A stretch of 64,000 nt of DNA from Kumtagia sp964244725 (GTDB lineage: Bacteria; Pseudomonadota; Alphaproteobacteria; Rhizobiales; Rhizobiaceae). The number at the start of each line of letters is the position of its first letter. Position 1 is the first letter of the stretch. Of the stretch, positions 9,003 to 17,681 are shown piece by piece. The DNA is taken from NCBI GenBank assembly GCA_964244725.1, contig CAXTJQ010000013.1, forward strand, positions 1-64,000. Direction: 5' to 3'. A program made the translations under genes and the position numbers. The notes under the pieces were generated by a model. That model had not been told where the DNA came from. It did not search any database and saw only the letters and a list, made by a program, of their open reading frames with translations.

Positions 9003-9079
9003 CTGGCTAAACTTTCGTGCTTGGGGCAAGGGAGGTTTGACGCCACGATTGGCATCGAAAACAGCAAGTTGGTGATATC

Positions 9080-10084
9080 ATGACCGATCCGGTGCTCGTC
9101 GAGGTGTGGCGCGGCGACCGCGTAGAGAGTGTTCATCGCGGATCCCTTGTCGTGATCGATGCGGAGGGTGCGACCGTGCTCTCGCTCGGCGATATCGACC
9201 GCCGGGTCTTTCCGCGATCGGCGGTCAAGGCCATCCAGGCGCTGCCGCTGATCGAGAGCGGCGCGGCCGACGCCTATGGCTTCGGCGATCGTGAACTGGC
9301 GATGGCGTGCGCGTCGCACGATGGCGAACCGGACCATGTCGCCGCCGCTTCGGCGATGCTGGCCAGCGCGGGCCTCGATGTCGGCGCGCTGGAATGCGGG
9401 ACGCATTGGCCGTCCAACCACAAGGCGACGCTCGCGCTTGCCAGCGCCGGCGGTGCGCCGAACGACCTGCACAACAACTGCTCGGGCAAACATTCCGGAT
9501 TCCTCTGCACCTGCCGGCATCTCGGCTTCTCGCATCGTGGCTATGTGCAGGCCGGACATCGCGCGCAGGAAATCGTGCGCGAGGCGATGGAAAGCGTCAC
9601 CGGCGAGGCCCACTCGGACGAGAACCGCGCGACCGACGGCTGCTCCATCCCGACCTATGCCGTGCCCTTGCGCTGCCTGGCGCTGGGCTTTGCAAGGATG
9701 GCCACGGGCAGGGGCCTTGGCGAACAGCGCGCAGAAGCGGCCAGGCGTCTCCTTGCGGCCTGCATCGCCAAGCCGTTCTTCGTCGCCGGGACAGGCCGCG
9801 CCGATACGGAACTCATGCAGGCGGGTATGGGCCGCATCTTCACAAAAGCCGGGGCCGAGGGAGTCCAATGCGCCGCCGTGCCGGAACTCGGATTCGGCAT
9901 CGCGCTCAAATGCGACGATGGCGGAGAGCGCGCCGCAAGCGTGATGATCGCGGCGCTGCTGTCGCGGCTGCTGCCTGGCGACGATCTTGCCGGCCGCCTG
10001 AAGCAGTTTGCGCATCCGGCGGTCTTCAGCCGAAAACGCGCGCCCGTCGGCAGCCTACGGCCCACGAGCGCACTGACCGGCTGA
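9080..10084 (+). CDS. ansA: L-asparaginase II, Rhizobium etli type
   Basis: This 334-residue enzyme belongs to the asparaginase family typified by R. etli ReAV, unrelated to the E. coli enzymes and built like a serine beta-lactamase. It hydrolyses asparagine to aspartate and ammonia. The two serine-lysine motifs are visible: RSAVKAIQ (Ser47, Lys50) and CASHDGE (Ser79). Cys134 in NNCSGKHSG and Cys188 in TDGCSIPTY are positioned as the zinc-ligand cysteines of ReAV, from memory. The protein is cytosolic. The ATG follows a short divergent promoter region shared with the DUF3750 gene. The stop lies 6 bases from the convergent TIGR03808 gene. Confidence 0.92.
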   Translation: MTDPVLVEVWRGDRVESVHRGSLVVIDAEGATVLSLGDIDRRVFPRSAVKAIQALPLIESGAADAYGFGDRELAMACASHDGEPDHVAAASAMLASAGLDVGALECGTHWPSNHKATLALASAGGAPNDLHNNCSGKHSGFLCTCRHLGFSHRGYVQAGHRAQEIVREAMESVTGEAHSDENRATDGCSIPTYAVPLRCLALGFARMATGRGLGEQRAEAARRLLAACIAKPFFVAGTGRADTELMQAGMGRIFTKAGAEGVQCAAVPELGFGIALKCDDGGERAASVMIAALLSRLLPGDDLAGRLKQFAHPAVFSRKRAPVGSLRPTSALTG

Positions 10085-10089
10085 TCGGA

Positions 10090-11499
10090 TCAGCCCATGC
10101 GGTTGCGCTCGATCGTGAGGTGGCCAAAACCGCTTTCCTGCGACAAGGCCAAATCGCCGGTCGCCGCCTGGCTCCAACGGTGACCGACGATCGCGCCGTT
10201 CGGGGTGTCCTGGAAGACGTTGTCGGCGATGACGGCGGCGCCCGCGCCTCCGACAACCGTCACGGCGATGCCGGTCCTGGCCCGGCGAACGACGTTGCCC
10301 GTAACCGAGACATTGCGCAGATACGGGCCCCAGCCGATGTTCATCCCATACAGCGGCGCGTCCTCGATCACGTTGCCGGTGACCGTCGTGTCGGCCTCGA
10401 CGCTGATGCCGACGCCGAAGCCGGGCGCGTCGGCCTCATAGGGCCCCACGGTCGACAAGCCGCGCACGATGTTGCCGCTGCACACCGCGAGTCGCCCGCC
10501 CTCGTTCGAATTGACGACCGAAATGCCGTTGGCCGCGCCGTTGACGATGTTGTTGGCGACGAGCGCGCCCTGGAAGGCGAATTCCGCGTAGATCGCGGTT
10601 TCGCCGCTCCGCGCGCAAGTGTTGCCGGTGATCTGCGCGTCGCTGGAGCTGTTGGCGCGAATGGCAGAGAAGGCGCAATCGGCGATCGAATTGTTGGCGA
10701 TCATGACCTTGTCGGCGCGAAAGGCGTTGATGCCGTTGCCGTACGGACCGGTTCCGCCGCGCGACGCCGAGATCCGTTCGATGCGGTTGCCGGTCACCAG
10801 CGTCATGTCGTCCGCCGGGTTCCAGCGGTGAACGAGGATGCCGCCATTGCCGCAGTCCGTCACCGAATTTCCAATGATTTCAAGGCGTCCGGCCTCGACC
10901 GAAAAGATGCCGGCTTCGGCGGCTCCCGAAACGGTCGACCGCTCGATCCGGCCCGAGACCATTTCGAGCGCCAGTCCGTTGCCGCCGCTGCCGATGACCT
11001 GGCAATTGTCGATGACGAGGTGCTGGATGCGGCGCAGGTCGGCCAGCCCCTGCGCCTCGTCGCTGATCCAGCGGTTGCCGCCGTCCAGCACGATGCCAGT
11101 GAGTTCGATATGCTCGCAGCCATCTGCGCGGAAGAGATGACCGCCGCCGCCATAGACGATCCGCGTCGCCCCGGGGACGCCGGTGAGCCGCAGCGTGCGC
11201 GGCAGGGTCAGGTTGGAGACGACATAGGCGCCCGGCGGGAGGAAGATCGGCCCCTGGCTGACGGCCGAGCGGTCGAGCAGCTTGGCGAACGCCTTGCTCT
11301 GGTCGTCGAGCAGGCCTGGCTCGACGCCGAGGTCGCTGGCGACGATCGCGCCGCGCAGTTTCGCGCTTTCGATGCCGCGCAGCGGGGTCGCGCGCGCAAC
11401 CGCCGGCATGAGCGCGGCCGAGGCGGCCAAGCCTGCCGTGGCCGACAGGAAAGCGCGCCTGTGCGGTTTCGGCACAGCGCCGGTCGGGTCGTTGGACAT
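10090..11499 (-). CDS. Tat-exported right-handed beta-helix protein (TIGR03808)
   Basis: The N-terminus carries a twin-arginine signal, PHRRAFLSATAGLAASAAL, with cleavage expected after MPAVARA. The mature part begins with a pectate-lyase-like entry strand (VSNLTLPRTLRLTGV) and then shows many N-G/V-N-type turns (TGNTCARSGETAIY, VTGNVVRRARTGIAV) of a parallel beta-helix. This fits TIGR03808, a family described as Tat-translocated repetitive proteins and largely restricted to Rhizobiales. The function is unknown; a polysaccharide-binding or lyase role is likely from the fold. The ATG at 11499 starts the signal peptide; an upstream ATG at 11523 would add 8 residues. It is convergent with ansA. 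Confidence 0.88.
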   Translation of the reverse strand: MSNDPTGAVPKPHRRAFLSATAGLAASAALMPAVARATPLRGIESAKLRGAIVASDLGVEPGLLDDQSKAFAKLLDRSAVSQGPIFLPPGAYVVSNLTLPRTLRLTGVPGATRIVYGGGGHLFRADGCEHIELTGIVLDGGNRWISDEAQGLADLRRIQHLVIDNCQVIGSGGNGLALEMVSGRIERSTVSGAAEAGIFSVEAGRLEIIGNSVTDCGNGGILVHRWNPADDMTLVTGNRIERISASRGGTGPYGNGINAFRADKVMIANNSIADCAFSAIRANSSSDAQITGNTCARSGETAIYAEFAFQGALVANNIVNGAANGISVVNSNEGGRLAVCSGNIVRGLSTVGPYEADAPGFGVGISVEADTTVTGNVIEDAPLYGMNIGWGPYLRNVSVTGNVVRRARTGIAVTVVGGAGAAVIADNVFQDTPNGAIVGHRWSQAATGDLALSQESGFGHLTIERNRMG

Positions 11500-11602
11500 G
11501 CGGTTGGACGTGCGGCTGGGCATGCGGTCGAAGCAGCACGATCCATGCCAAGGCCGGCTGTCCGCGGGCGATCAGGCCGACAGGCTCGCCGCGGGCATCG
11601 GT

Positions 11603-12946
11603 TCAGCCCGAAGCCTGGCCGTCAGGGTGTTCGTCGAGACGGAGAGGCTCCAGCCTCTCGCAGAACACGGCGCCGTCCGTCGGCAGGGGTCGCCGCGACG
11701 TTGTCAGCGTTTCGACCGGAGCAGTCGTGGCCGGACGAAGACGGCTGTCGGGCGACGGCGAGCTGCGGGCTTTTGCGGTCGTTTCAGCCCGTGCGCTCAG
11801 GACGCGATGCTGGATTTGTCCGGCGGCCAGGCTGCGGAGCAGCCCGCCCTCGCTTTCGATCGTCTCGAACTCTGCCCAGGCCGCTTCGCAGAGTGCGTCG
11901 GTCAAGCCGTTCAGCGCTTCCAGGCCGGGAAGGTCGGCGAAGCGATCCGGCGCGACCCGCAATTGGCTCTCCCGCGCCGTCGCCCGCGCCGACGCCGCCG
12001 GCAGGCCATGCGGCGCCGTGTGCGGCAGGACAGAGACGGTATCGGCGCCGCCAGCGGCCGCGGCAATCGCCGCGAGCGCGGCGCGGCCGATATTGGCCTC
12101 GGGGTCGAGCGCGGTCATCATGCGGTAGGATGTCTCCGCATGGATGGTGGCGCGGGCGGGCGGCAGCGAGGCGGCGGCTTCGGCGCGTTGCCAGAGCAGC
12201 GACAGCGCCCGCAGCTTGGCCATCGACGCGAGCGGATTCTGGTCGACGCTGGTCGCGAAGCCGATATGCGGCGCGGCATAGATCAGCGCCTGCCGCGCCT
12301 CCTCGAACAGCCTCAGATGGGAGACGCCGCCAGCGATCATCGCGCCGAGTTCCTGCGCCGGGCTCGCGCCGGCATTGTGAAAAACGCGGCCGTCCGCTTC
12401 GAGAAGCACGCCCGGAACGCCCATGGCGAAGAAATGCGCCAGCGACTGAGGCATCGAAGCCTGCAGCGCCTCGATCGACATACGAAGCCGTCCCGTGCCG
12501 GCGAAGACCGCGGCGGCGTCGATGCCGAAGGACACGCTCAGCCTGGAAGGCTCGGCGCGGCGACCGACGAGAAAATCGACGAGGCGGTCGGCCATCGCGC
12601 GGCTCGAAGGATGGGCGTCGATGCGCAGATGAACCTGGTCCAGGGCGATCCCGTCGAGCACGCGGTCGAGTGCGTCCGGTTCGTCGGGCAAACCGTAGCC
12701 GAAGGCATTGGGCGCGCCCTCGAAAACCAATGCCAGTCCGGTCGCCCCGTTCGCGATATCCGCCCGCGCCTGCTCGTTGGCGCGGGCGAGATCGGTGTCG
12801 TCGCAACGCTGGACGATCCGCCACGAGCGCGGCGCGGTAACGGCCGCTCTCGAGTCGACGCTCAATGCATCCTCGACCAGCGAAGCCCATGCGGCGCGGC
12901 CCGAGAGGGGCAGGTTGGACTCGTTGAGGAGACTGTCGACGTCCAT
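11603..12946 (-). CDS. methylmalonyl-CoA mutase small (beta) subunit-like
   Basis: The 447-residue protein resembles the small subunit of methylmalonyl-CoA mutase (mutA type): a degenerate TIM-barrel domain with segments such as GATGLALVFEGAPNAFGYGL and ETSYRMMTALDPEANIGRAALAAIAAAAGGADTVSVLPH. It lacks a recognisable C-terminal cobalamin-binding DxHxxG domain, as expected for the non-catalytic subunit. The start at 12946 has AAGGAAG at good spacing; the open frame extends 75 codons further but without family resemblance. The usual downstream large subunit is absent, since TIGR03808 follows, so this is an orphan subunit or acts with a remote partner. The C-terminal 60 residues are low-complexity and poorly conserved. 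Confidence 0.85.
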   Translation of the reverse strand: MDVDSLLNESNLPLSGRAAWASLVEDALSVDSRAAVTAPRSWRIVQRCDDTDLARANEQARADIANGATGLALVFEGAPNAFGYGLPDEPDALDRVLDGIALDQVHLRIDAHPSSRAMADRLVDFLVGRRAEPSRLSVSFGIDAAAVFAGTGRLRMSIEALQASMPQSLAHFFAMGVPGVLLEADGRVFHNAGASPAQELGAMIAGGVSHLRLFEEARQALIYAAPHIGFATSVDQNPLASMAKLRALSLLWQRAEAAASLPPARATIHAETSYRMMTALDPEANIGRAALAAIAAAAGGADTVSVLPHTAPHGLPAASARATARESQLRVAPDRFADLPGLEALNGLTDALCEAAWAEFETIESEGGLLRSLAAGQIQHRVLSARAETTAKARSSPSPDSRLRPATTAPVETLTTSRRPLPTDGAVFCERLEPLRLDEHPDGQASG

Positions 12947-13145
12947 CCGATCTTCCTTGCCGCACGGACGAACAACGGGGCCATCCGAGATGTACAGCGC
13001 GTCCATCGATTGCCAAACGGCGAGCCTGCATGCAAGCCCGCATCGGTAAATCCACGCCCCGGCATTGTCGCTTGGATGGTGGCGACTTATACGATCTGCG
13101 CGCGCCGATGCACCGCATTCAACCGCTTTGTTCAGGAGACGTTCC

Positions 13146-14711
13146 ATGGCCGAGGATGCGAGCATTTTCATCGGCGCGAGCCGCAGGCCCGACGACTCCT
13201 ATCAGAGGCCCGAATCGCTGCTGCTTCGCTACGGCAACCGGCACGGGCTGGTGACCGGCGCGACCGGCACCGGTAAGACGGTGACGCTGCAGGTCCTGGC
13301 GGAGGGCTTCTCGAATGCCGGCGTGCCGGTGTTCTGCGCCGACATCAAGGGCGACCTTTCGGGTATCGCCATGCTCGGCGAGGCCAAGGATTTCCTGGCC
13401 AAGCGCGCCGAGGCGGTTAAGCTCGATCCCTACACGTTCCAGGAATTTCCCGTCATCTTCTGGGATCTCTTCGGGCAACAGGGCCACCCCATTCGGGCTA
13501 CGGTATCGGAAATGGGGCCGCTGCTGCTGTCGCGCATGATGGACCTAAGCGAGGCGCAGGAAGGCATCGTCAACATCGCCTTCCGGATCGCCGACGAGGA
13601 AGGCCTCCTGCTGCTGGACCTGAAGGACCTGCAGGCGCTGCTCTCCAACCTCGCCGAGCGCGCGGGTGAGATCTCCGGCCGTTACGGCAATGTCACGAAG
13701 CCATCGGTCGGCGCCATCCAGCGCTCGCTGCTGATCCTCGAGCAGCAGGGCGCGGGCCACTTCTTCGGCGAACCGGCGCTTCGCATCGCCGACATCATGC
13801 GCACGACCCGGGACGGTCGCGGCGCGGTCAACGTGCTGGCGGCCGACAAGCTGATGATGAACCCACGCCTCTACGCGACTTTCCTGCTCTGGCTCATGTC
13901 CGAACTGTTCGAGCAGCTTCCGGAGGTCGGCGACCTCGACAAGCCGAAACTGGTCTTTTTCTTCGACGAAGCGCATTTGCTGTTCGACGGCGCGCCGAAA
14001 ATCCTGGTCGACCGCGTCGAGCAGGTCGTGCGGCTGATCCGCTCCAAGGGGGTTGGGGTCTATTTCGTCACGCAGAACCCGCTCGACGTCCCCGAGACGG
14101 TGCTGGCGCAACTGGGAAACCGTGTCCAGCACGCGTTGCGCGCCTACACGCCGCGCGAGCAGAAGGCGGTGAAGACGGCGGCCGAAACCTTCCGGCCCAA
14201 CCCGGATTTCGATTGCGCCGCGACGATTACGCAACTGGGCGTCGGCGAGGCGCTGGTCTCGACGCTGGAAGACAAGGGCGCGCCCTCCATGGTGCAGCGG
14301 ACGCTGATTCGCCCGCCGGCCTCGCGCGTCGGCCCGATCACGCCGCAGGAGCGCCAGAAGGTGATGCTGGAGAGCCCGGTCGCCGGACAGTACGACCTGA
14401 CGGTGGATCGCGAATCGGCTTTCGAGATGCTGCAGAAAAAGGCGGAACGGACGCAACCCGACGTCCACTCGGCGCCGACTTCCGAGGTTGGCGGTTCGCG
14501 CTGGAGCCTGCCCGATTTCGGCGGGCGAGGTGATCCGGAACCTGCGCCTCGCCGGACCGCACCGGGGAGGCAGACAGCATCCGGACCGAGACCCTCCAAC
14601 AGGCAGACAGTCGCGGAGGCCGCCGTGAAGTCGGTGGTGCGTTCGGTTGGGTCTTCGCTTGGGCGGGCGCTTGTCAGGGGGATATTGGGCAGCCTGACCG
14701 GGCGACGGTGA
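13146..14711 (+). CDS. HerA-like helicase/ATPase, DUF853 (YjgR-like)
   Basis: A 521-residue P-loop ATPase of the HerA/FtsK branch, DUF853 family. The Walker A GATGTGKTVTL lies near residue 38 and the Walker B LVFFFDEAHLLF near residue 280. An arginine-finger-like region follows, with VYFVTQNPLDVPETVLAQLGNRVQHALRAYTP. The C-terminus (after residue 450) is low-complexity, with a basic TVAEAAVKSVVRSVGSSLGRALVRG helix. A nucleic-acid-translocating or DNA-repair role is suggested by the family, but the substrate is unproven. The start has CAGGAG eight bases upstream. It is divergent from the mutase subunit gene and stands alone. Confidence 0.93.
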   Translation: MAEDASIFIGASRRPDDSYQRPESLLLRYGNRHGLVTGATGTGKTVTLQVLAEGFSNAGVPVFCADIKGDLSGIAMLGEAKDFLAKRAEAVKLDPYTFQEFPVIFWDLFGQQGHPIRATVSEMGPLLLSRMMDLSEAQEGIVNIAFRIADEEGLLLLDLKDLQALLSNLAERAGEISGRYGNVTKPSVGAIQRSLLILEQQGAGHFFGEPALRIADIMRTTRDGRGAVNVLAADKLMMNPRLYATFLLWLMSELFEQLPEVGDLDKPKLVFFFDEAHLLFDGAPKILVDRVEQVVRLIRSKGVGVYFVTQNPLDVPETVLAQLGNRVQHALRAYTPREQKAVKTAAETFRPNPDFDCAATITQLGVGEALVSTLEDKGAPSMVQRTLIRPPASRVGPITPQERQKVMLESPVAGQYDLTVDRESAFEMLQKKAERTQPDVHSAPTSEVGGSRWSLPDFGGRGDPEPAPRRTAPGRQTASGPRPSNRQTVAEAAVKSVVRSVGSSLGRALVRGILGSLTGRR

Positions 14712-14786
14712 TTGGTTGCTGAATAACGGAAAAAATAATATTTTCCACTGTTGAAAGCAAAAACGTCGCGAGAGTGGAAAACGCGT

Positions 14787-15827
14787 TCACCGATCGACGG
14801 GCAAGGTCTGTTTCGCCTTGGCGAAGGCGGCAAGCGCATCCTGGACAACGGTTCTGGGCAGATAGCGTAATTCTGCTTCCGCAAACGGAAGATGCTGTAG
14901 AAACATGCGGGCGAGGGATGCGATGGCGAAAGCCTGTTCGGCATCGCGCGCCTTCTTGATCGGTGTCCGGTTCTCCCTGGCCGATATCCAAATTTTGTGG
15001 ATGGCAAACGCACGGGGGTCTGGCGTGATCATACGCAACGGCTGGCCGCGTTCGTCGATCGCGATGTGCTCGAACGCCGGGGCGTTTTCAAGCCAGGCAA
15101 GACCTTCGATTTCCGCCGCTTCGATGTCATCGGCGCCGCCGATGCTCGTCCTGCCTGGTTTCCAAGGTGGGTTGGTGCTGGGTTTTATGAGATCGACCAG
15201 GAACCCGTCGTCATTCTGCACACGGAAGGATTGCCGGGTTCTGCGAAACGAGCGATCCGCGAGCCGCAGAATGTCGAGCAGCGTGCGGGCCGGAAAATCG
15301 GCGTCGCTGATGAGGTTCAGGCGCGCCCTCGCGTCGAACAGAAGGTCGATATCCTCGGTTGCCGTCAGGCCTGCGTCGACGAAAACCCCGCAAGCGGCTT
15401 CATAGGCGTAAATGGCGTTCGTGCCGACGATGCGAATGCCATGGCCAAGCAGCCGCTTCTTGTCGAGAAGGCGGATGATCCGAGCCGAAAGAGCCGGCAC
15501 GCGTCCAAGACCGAGCGCGCGATTGATCGCCGACTGGCGTATCATGATTTCGTCGAGAGCCTTGCGCTGGCGGATTGCATCCGCGCGCTCGTGATCGAAC
15601 GTGGCTTTCAGCGACTGCGTCTGCGAACTGAACTTCCCGAGCGATTTTTGACGGCGCGCGCCGCGTTCGTCGTAGTAGGAGCGCATGAGATACCGCTCGC
15701 CGGAGGTTTCGCTCCATACAAGCGAGCCGCGGAATCCAAACTCGCGATCCGTGGCGTTACGCAAGGCTTGAAAGCGTTGGCTGGAGTTCACAAACTCCCT
15801 GCGCTGATCGCTGTTGTATTCGAGCAT
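14787..15827 (-). CDS. nucleotidyltransferase-fold protein, GSU2403 type
   Basis: The 346-residue protein resembles the GSU2403-type nucleotidyltransferase-fold family (PF12281). The region GIRIVGTNAIYAYEAACG followed by TATEDIDLLFDAR gives the G-x..-D-x-D pattern of polymerase-beta-like transferases. The N-terminal half is helical and charged, with a WSETSGERYLMRSYYDERGARRQKSLG segment that looks nucleic-acid or cofactor binding. A GTG lies two codons before the chosen ATG. Both flanks are AT-rich. The substrate is unknown; related folds act in antibiotic modification, in MNT-type antitoxins and in tRNA maturation. No partner toxin gene lies beside it, so assignment to a toxin system is not supported. 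Confidence 0.75.
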   Translation of the reverse strand: MLEYNSDQRREFVNSSQRFQALRNATDREFGFRGSLVWSETSGERYLMRSYYDERGARRQKSLGKFSSQTQSLKATFDHERADAIRQRKALDEIMIRQSAINRALGLGRVPALSARIIRLLDKKRLLGHGIRIVGTNAIYAYEAACGVFVDAGLTATEDIDLLFDARARLNLISDADFPARTLLDILRLADRSFRRTRQSFRVQNDDGFLVDLIKPSTNPPWKPGRTSIGGADDIEAAEIEGLAWLENAPAFEHIAIDERGQPLRMITPDPRAFAIHKIWISARENRTPIKKARDAEQAFAIASLARMFLQHLPFAEAELRYLPRTVVQDALAAFAKAKQTLPVDR

Positions 15828-15901
15828 CCGCACATTCCAACAGCCAAAAGATAAATCTCCTAGAAGGGTGGAATATCATATAATTGTTTGAAATCAAAGG
15901 C

Positions 15902-15939
15902 TCCAACAGACATAAGCCATTTTTGCCATAACTGTTGGA
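15902..15939. repeat. 8-bp inverted repeat between YkuD and nucleotidyltransferase genes
   Basis: TCCAACAG at 15902-15909 is exactly complementary to CTGTTGGA at 15932-15939, with a 22-base loop that contains GCCATTTTTGCC. It sits between the end of the L,D-transpeptidase gene and the start of the nucleotidyltransferase gene, both leftward. It could be a regulator site or a weak terminator; there is no clear T-run on the transcribed strand. Confidence 0.35.
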
Positions 15940-15949
15940 AACCGTCCGG

Positions 15950-16747
15950 CTACAATCGGCCCAAAAGCAGCGACCCTTCCGGGACGCCGTCGTCGATCGG
16001 TTCGCCCTGGCCATCCGCCGAAGCGACCGCGCCCGAAGCGCTGCCCGTGACCACGACCGGTGAGGCATTGGGCACGCGGTCGTAGAGGTCGATGATATCC
16101 TGGTTCATGAACCGGACACAGCCCGACGAAACCGACTTGCCGATGGAGCGCCATTCGGGCGAGCCATGGAGCCGGTACAGCGTGTCTTCGCCATTCTGGA
16201 ACAGGTAGAGCGCCCGCGCGCCGAGCGGATTCGTCAGGCCGGGCGGCATGCCGCCATTGTCGGCGCTGTATTTCGCAAGCTTCCGGTCCCGCGCGACCAT
16301 CTCGTCGGGCGGCGTCCATTTCGGCCACTTCTGCTTCCACTGCACCACCGCGCGGCCCGACCATTCGAAGCCCGCCTTGCCGAGGCCAACGCCGTAGCGA
16401 AGGGCGCGGCGGTTCTCCTTGACCAGATAGAGGAAATGTTCGGTCGTATCGACGACCAATGTTCCGGGCGCCTCACCGGTCGGATCGTCGACCCATTGGC
16501 GCAGATAGCGCGGATCGATCTGTTCTATCGGGATAGCCGGGATCCGATAGCCCTCGTCCTCGATCGGACCATACATCAAGGCGTAGTCGTCCAGCGGTTC
16601 TTCCGGCGGCAAGGCCGGCTCGACATAGCGCGGAAAGCTGGGCGTGGACGCGCAGGCCGCCAGGGCGAGCGAGCTTGCACCGGCGGCGACGCCTCCGAGA
16701 AAGCGGCGGCGCGAACACGCTCGGCCGGGCAGAAGATTTACAGGCAT
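15950..16747 (-). CDS. L,D-transpeptidase (YkuD domain), exported
   Basis: The N-terminus SRRRFLGGVAAGASSLALAAC combines a twin-arginine motif with a lipobox-like ALAAC, so the protein is Tat-exported and may be lipidated. The YkuD catalytic domain spans about residues 95-235. The active-site signature begins at Leu-His-Gly (His194) and ends at SSGCVRF with nucleophile Cys210. Such enzymes make 3-3 cross-links in peptidoglycan or attach proteins to it in the periplasm. Length (265 residues) and layout match the many rhizobial ErfK/YbiS/YcfS paralogues. The gene appears monocistronic, 136 bases downstream of the haloacid dehalogenase gene. Confidence 0.93.
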   Translation of the reverse strand: MPVNLLPGRACSRRRFLGGVAAGASSLALAACASTPSFPRYVEPALPPEEPLDDYALMYGPIEDEGYRIPAIPIEQIDPRYLRQWVDDPTGEAPGTLVVDTTEHFLYLVKENRRALRYGVGLGKAGFEWSGRAVVQWKQKWPKWTPPDEMVARDRKLAKYSADNGGMPPGLTNPLGARALYLFQNGEDTLYRLHGSPEWRSIGKSVSSGCVRFMNQDIIDLYDRVPNASPVVVTGSASGAVASADGQGEPIDDGVPEGSLLLGRL

Positions 16748-16883
16748 TGGTCATCGCTTCGCTGTTGCGCGCGGCCGGTCGCGCCGGACCGCTTCGCGTG
16801 CATAAGGCGGGGGCGGGGCAAGCGGTTCCCTTGGCGCGGACTTGCGCGCAGCGACCTGCGGCCGCGAGGAGCGGCGGCGGCGA

Positions 16884-17540
16884 TCAGATCGTCAGCAGGC
16901 CTTCGAGCGACGGCAGGATGATGTCGGGCGCATGCGCCAGGTATTCGTCGGGCTGGGCCGTCCGATTGACCCAGACCGTGCGAAAGCCGAAATGCGATGC
17001 GCCGGCGATGTCCCAGCGATTGGACGACTGGAACGAGATGGCGTGGGGGTAAAGGCGCCATGCGGTCGTGACCATTTCGTAGACCGCCGGGTCGGTCTTG
17101 AAGCGCTTGACCGCATCGACCGAAAAGATCTCGTCGATCACCGTATCGAGCGCGGCGGATTTGACGGCCGATGCGAGCATGTCGGGCGAGCCGTTGGACA
17201 GGATGGCGATCCGCGCGCCCGAATCCTTGAGCGCCTTGAGCACCTGCGGCACGTCCGGGTAGCAGTCGAGCGACCAGTAGGCGGCGAGCAGGTCGCCGCG
17301 CAGCGACCCATCGACGTTCGGAAATCGCGCGAAGGCGAAATCGAGGGCGTCTTCCGTGAGCGCCCGGAAGTCGCGGTAGGCGCCCATCAGGGTCAGAACC
17401 CAGGAATATTCGAGCTGCTTGGCCCGCCACAGGTCGGAAAGAGCCTGCGCGTCCGGGCCAAGTCGCGCGGCGTGCTTGCGCACGGCGGCGTGGACGTCGA
17501 AAAGCGTGCCATAGGCATCGAAGATGTAGGCGGAATGCAT
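16884..17540 (-). CDS. haloacid dehalogenase, type II
   Basis: A 218-residue HAD-superfamily protein of the L-2-haloacid dehalogenase subclass. The nucleophile motif is IFDAYGTLFD (Asp8), motif II is ILSNGSPDML, the lysine motif lies in FKTDPAVYE, and the C-terminal SSNRWDIAGASHFGF is diagnostic of type II dehalogenases. It would hydrolyse (S)-2-haloacids to (R)-2-hydroxyacids in the cytosol. The true physiological substrate may differ. The gene is divergent from the aminotransferase gene with a 141-base spacer. There is no sign of truncation. Confidence 0.9.
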   Translation of the reverse strand: MHSAYIFDAYGTLFDVHAAVRKHAARLGPDAQALSDLWRAKQLEYSWVLTLMGAYRDFRALTEDALDFAFARFPNVDGSLRGDLLAAYWSLDCYPDVPQVLKALKDSGARIAILSNGSPDMLASAVKSAALDTVIDEIFSVDAVKRFKTDPAVYEMVTTAWRLYPHAISFQSSNRWDIAGASHFGFRTVWVNRTAQPDEYLAHAPDIILPSLEGLLTI

Positions 17541-17681
17541 GCCTCAGTGGTCGGTCAATGCGCCCCTGATTGCAAGTGCGGCGCGGCGACGCCCCCGGCT
17601 GGCACCATGGTTTCCAGACGCGCGGCGGTTGACGCCGCTCGGCAAAGCCGCTTTGCATGGCTCGAACGGAAGGCGGAAAGC

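Noticed and set aside
9307..12840. A 1177-codon plus-strand frame crossing three genes
   Set aside because: The translation is Arg/Pro/Ala-rich and opposes the TIGR03808 and mutase genes, which have recognisable motifs and ribosome sites.
12947..13171. N-terminal extension of the mutase subunit by 75 residues
   Set aside because: The ATG at 12946 has a good ribosome site, and the extension runs into the divergent promoter of the HerA-like gene.
14712..14786. AT-rich hairpin after the HerA-like gene as a terminator
   Set aside because: The inverted repeat is short and has no GC stem or clear T-run; it is too weak to call.
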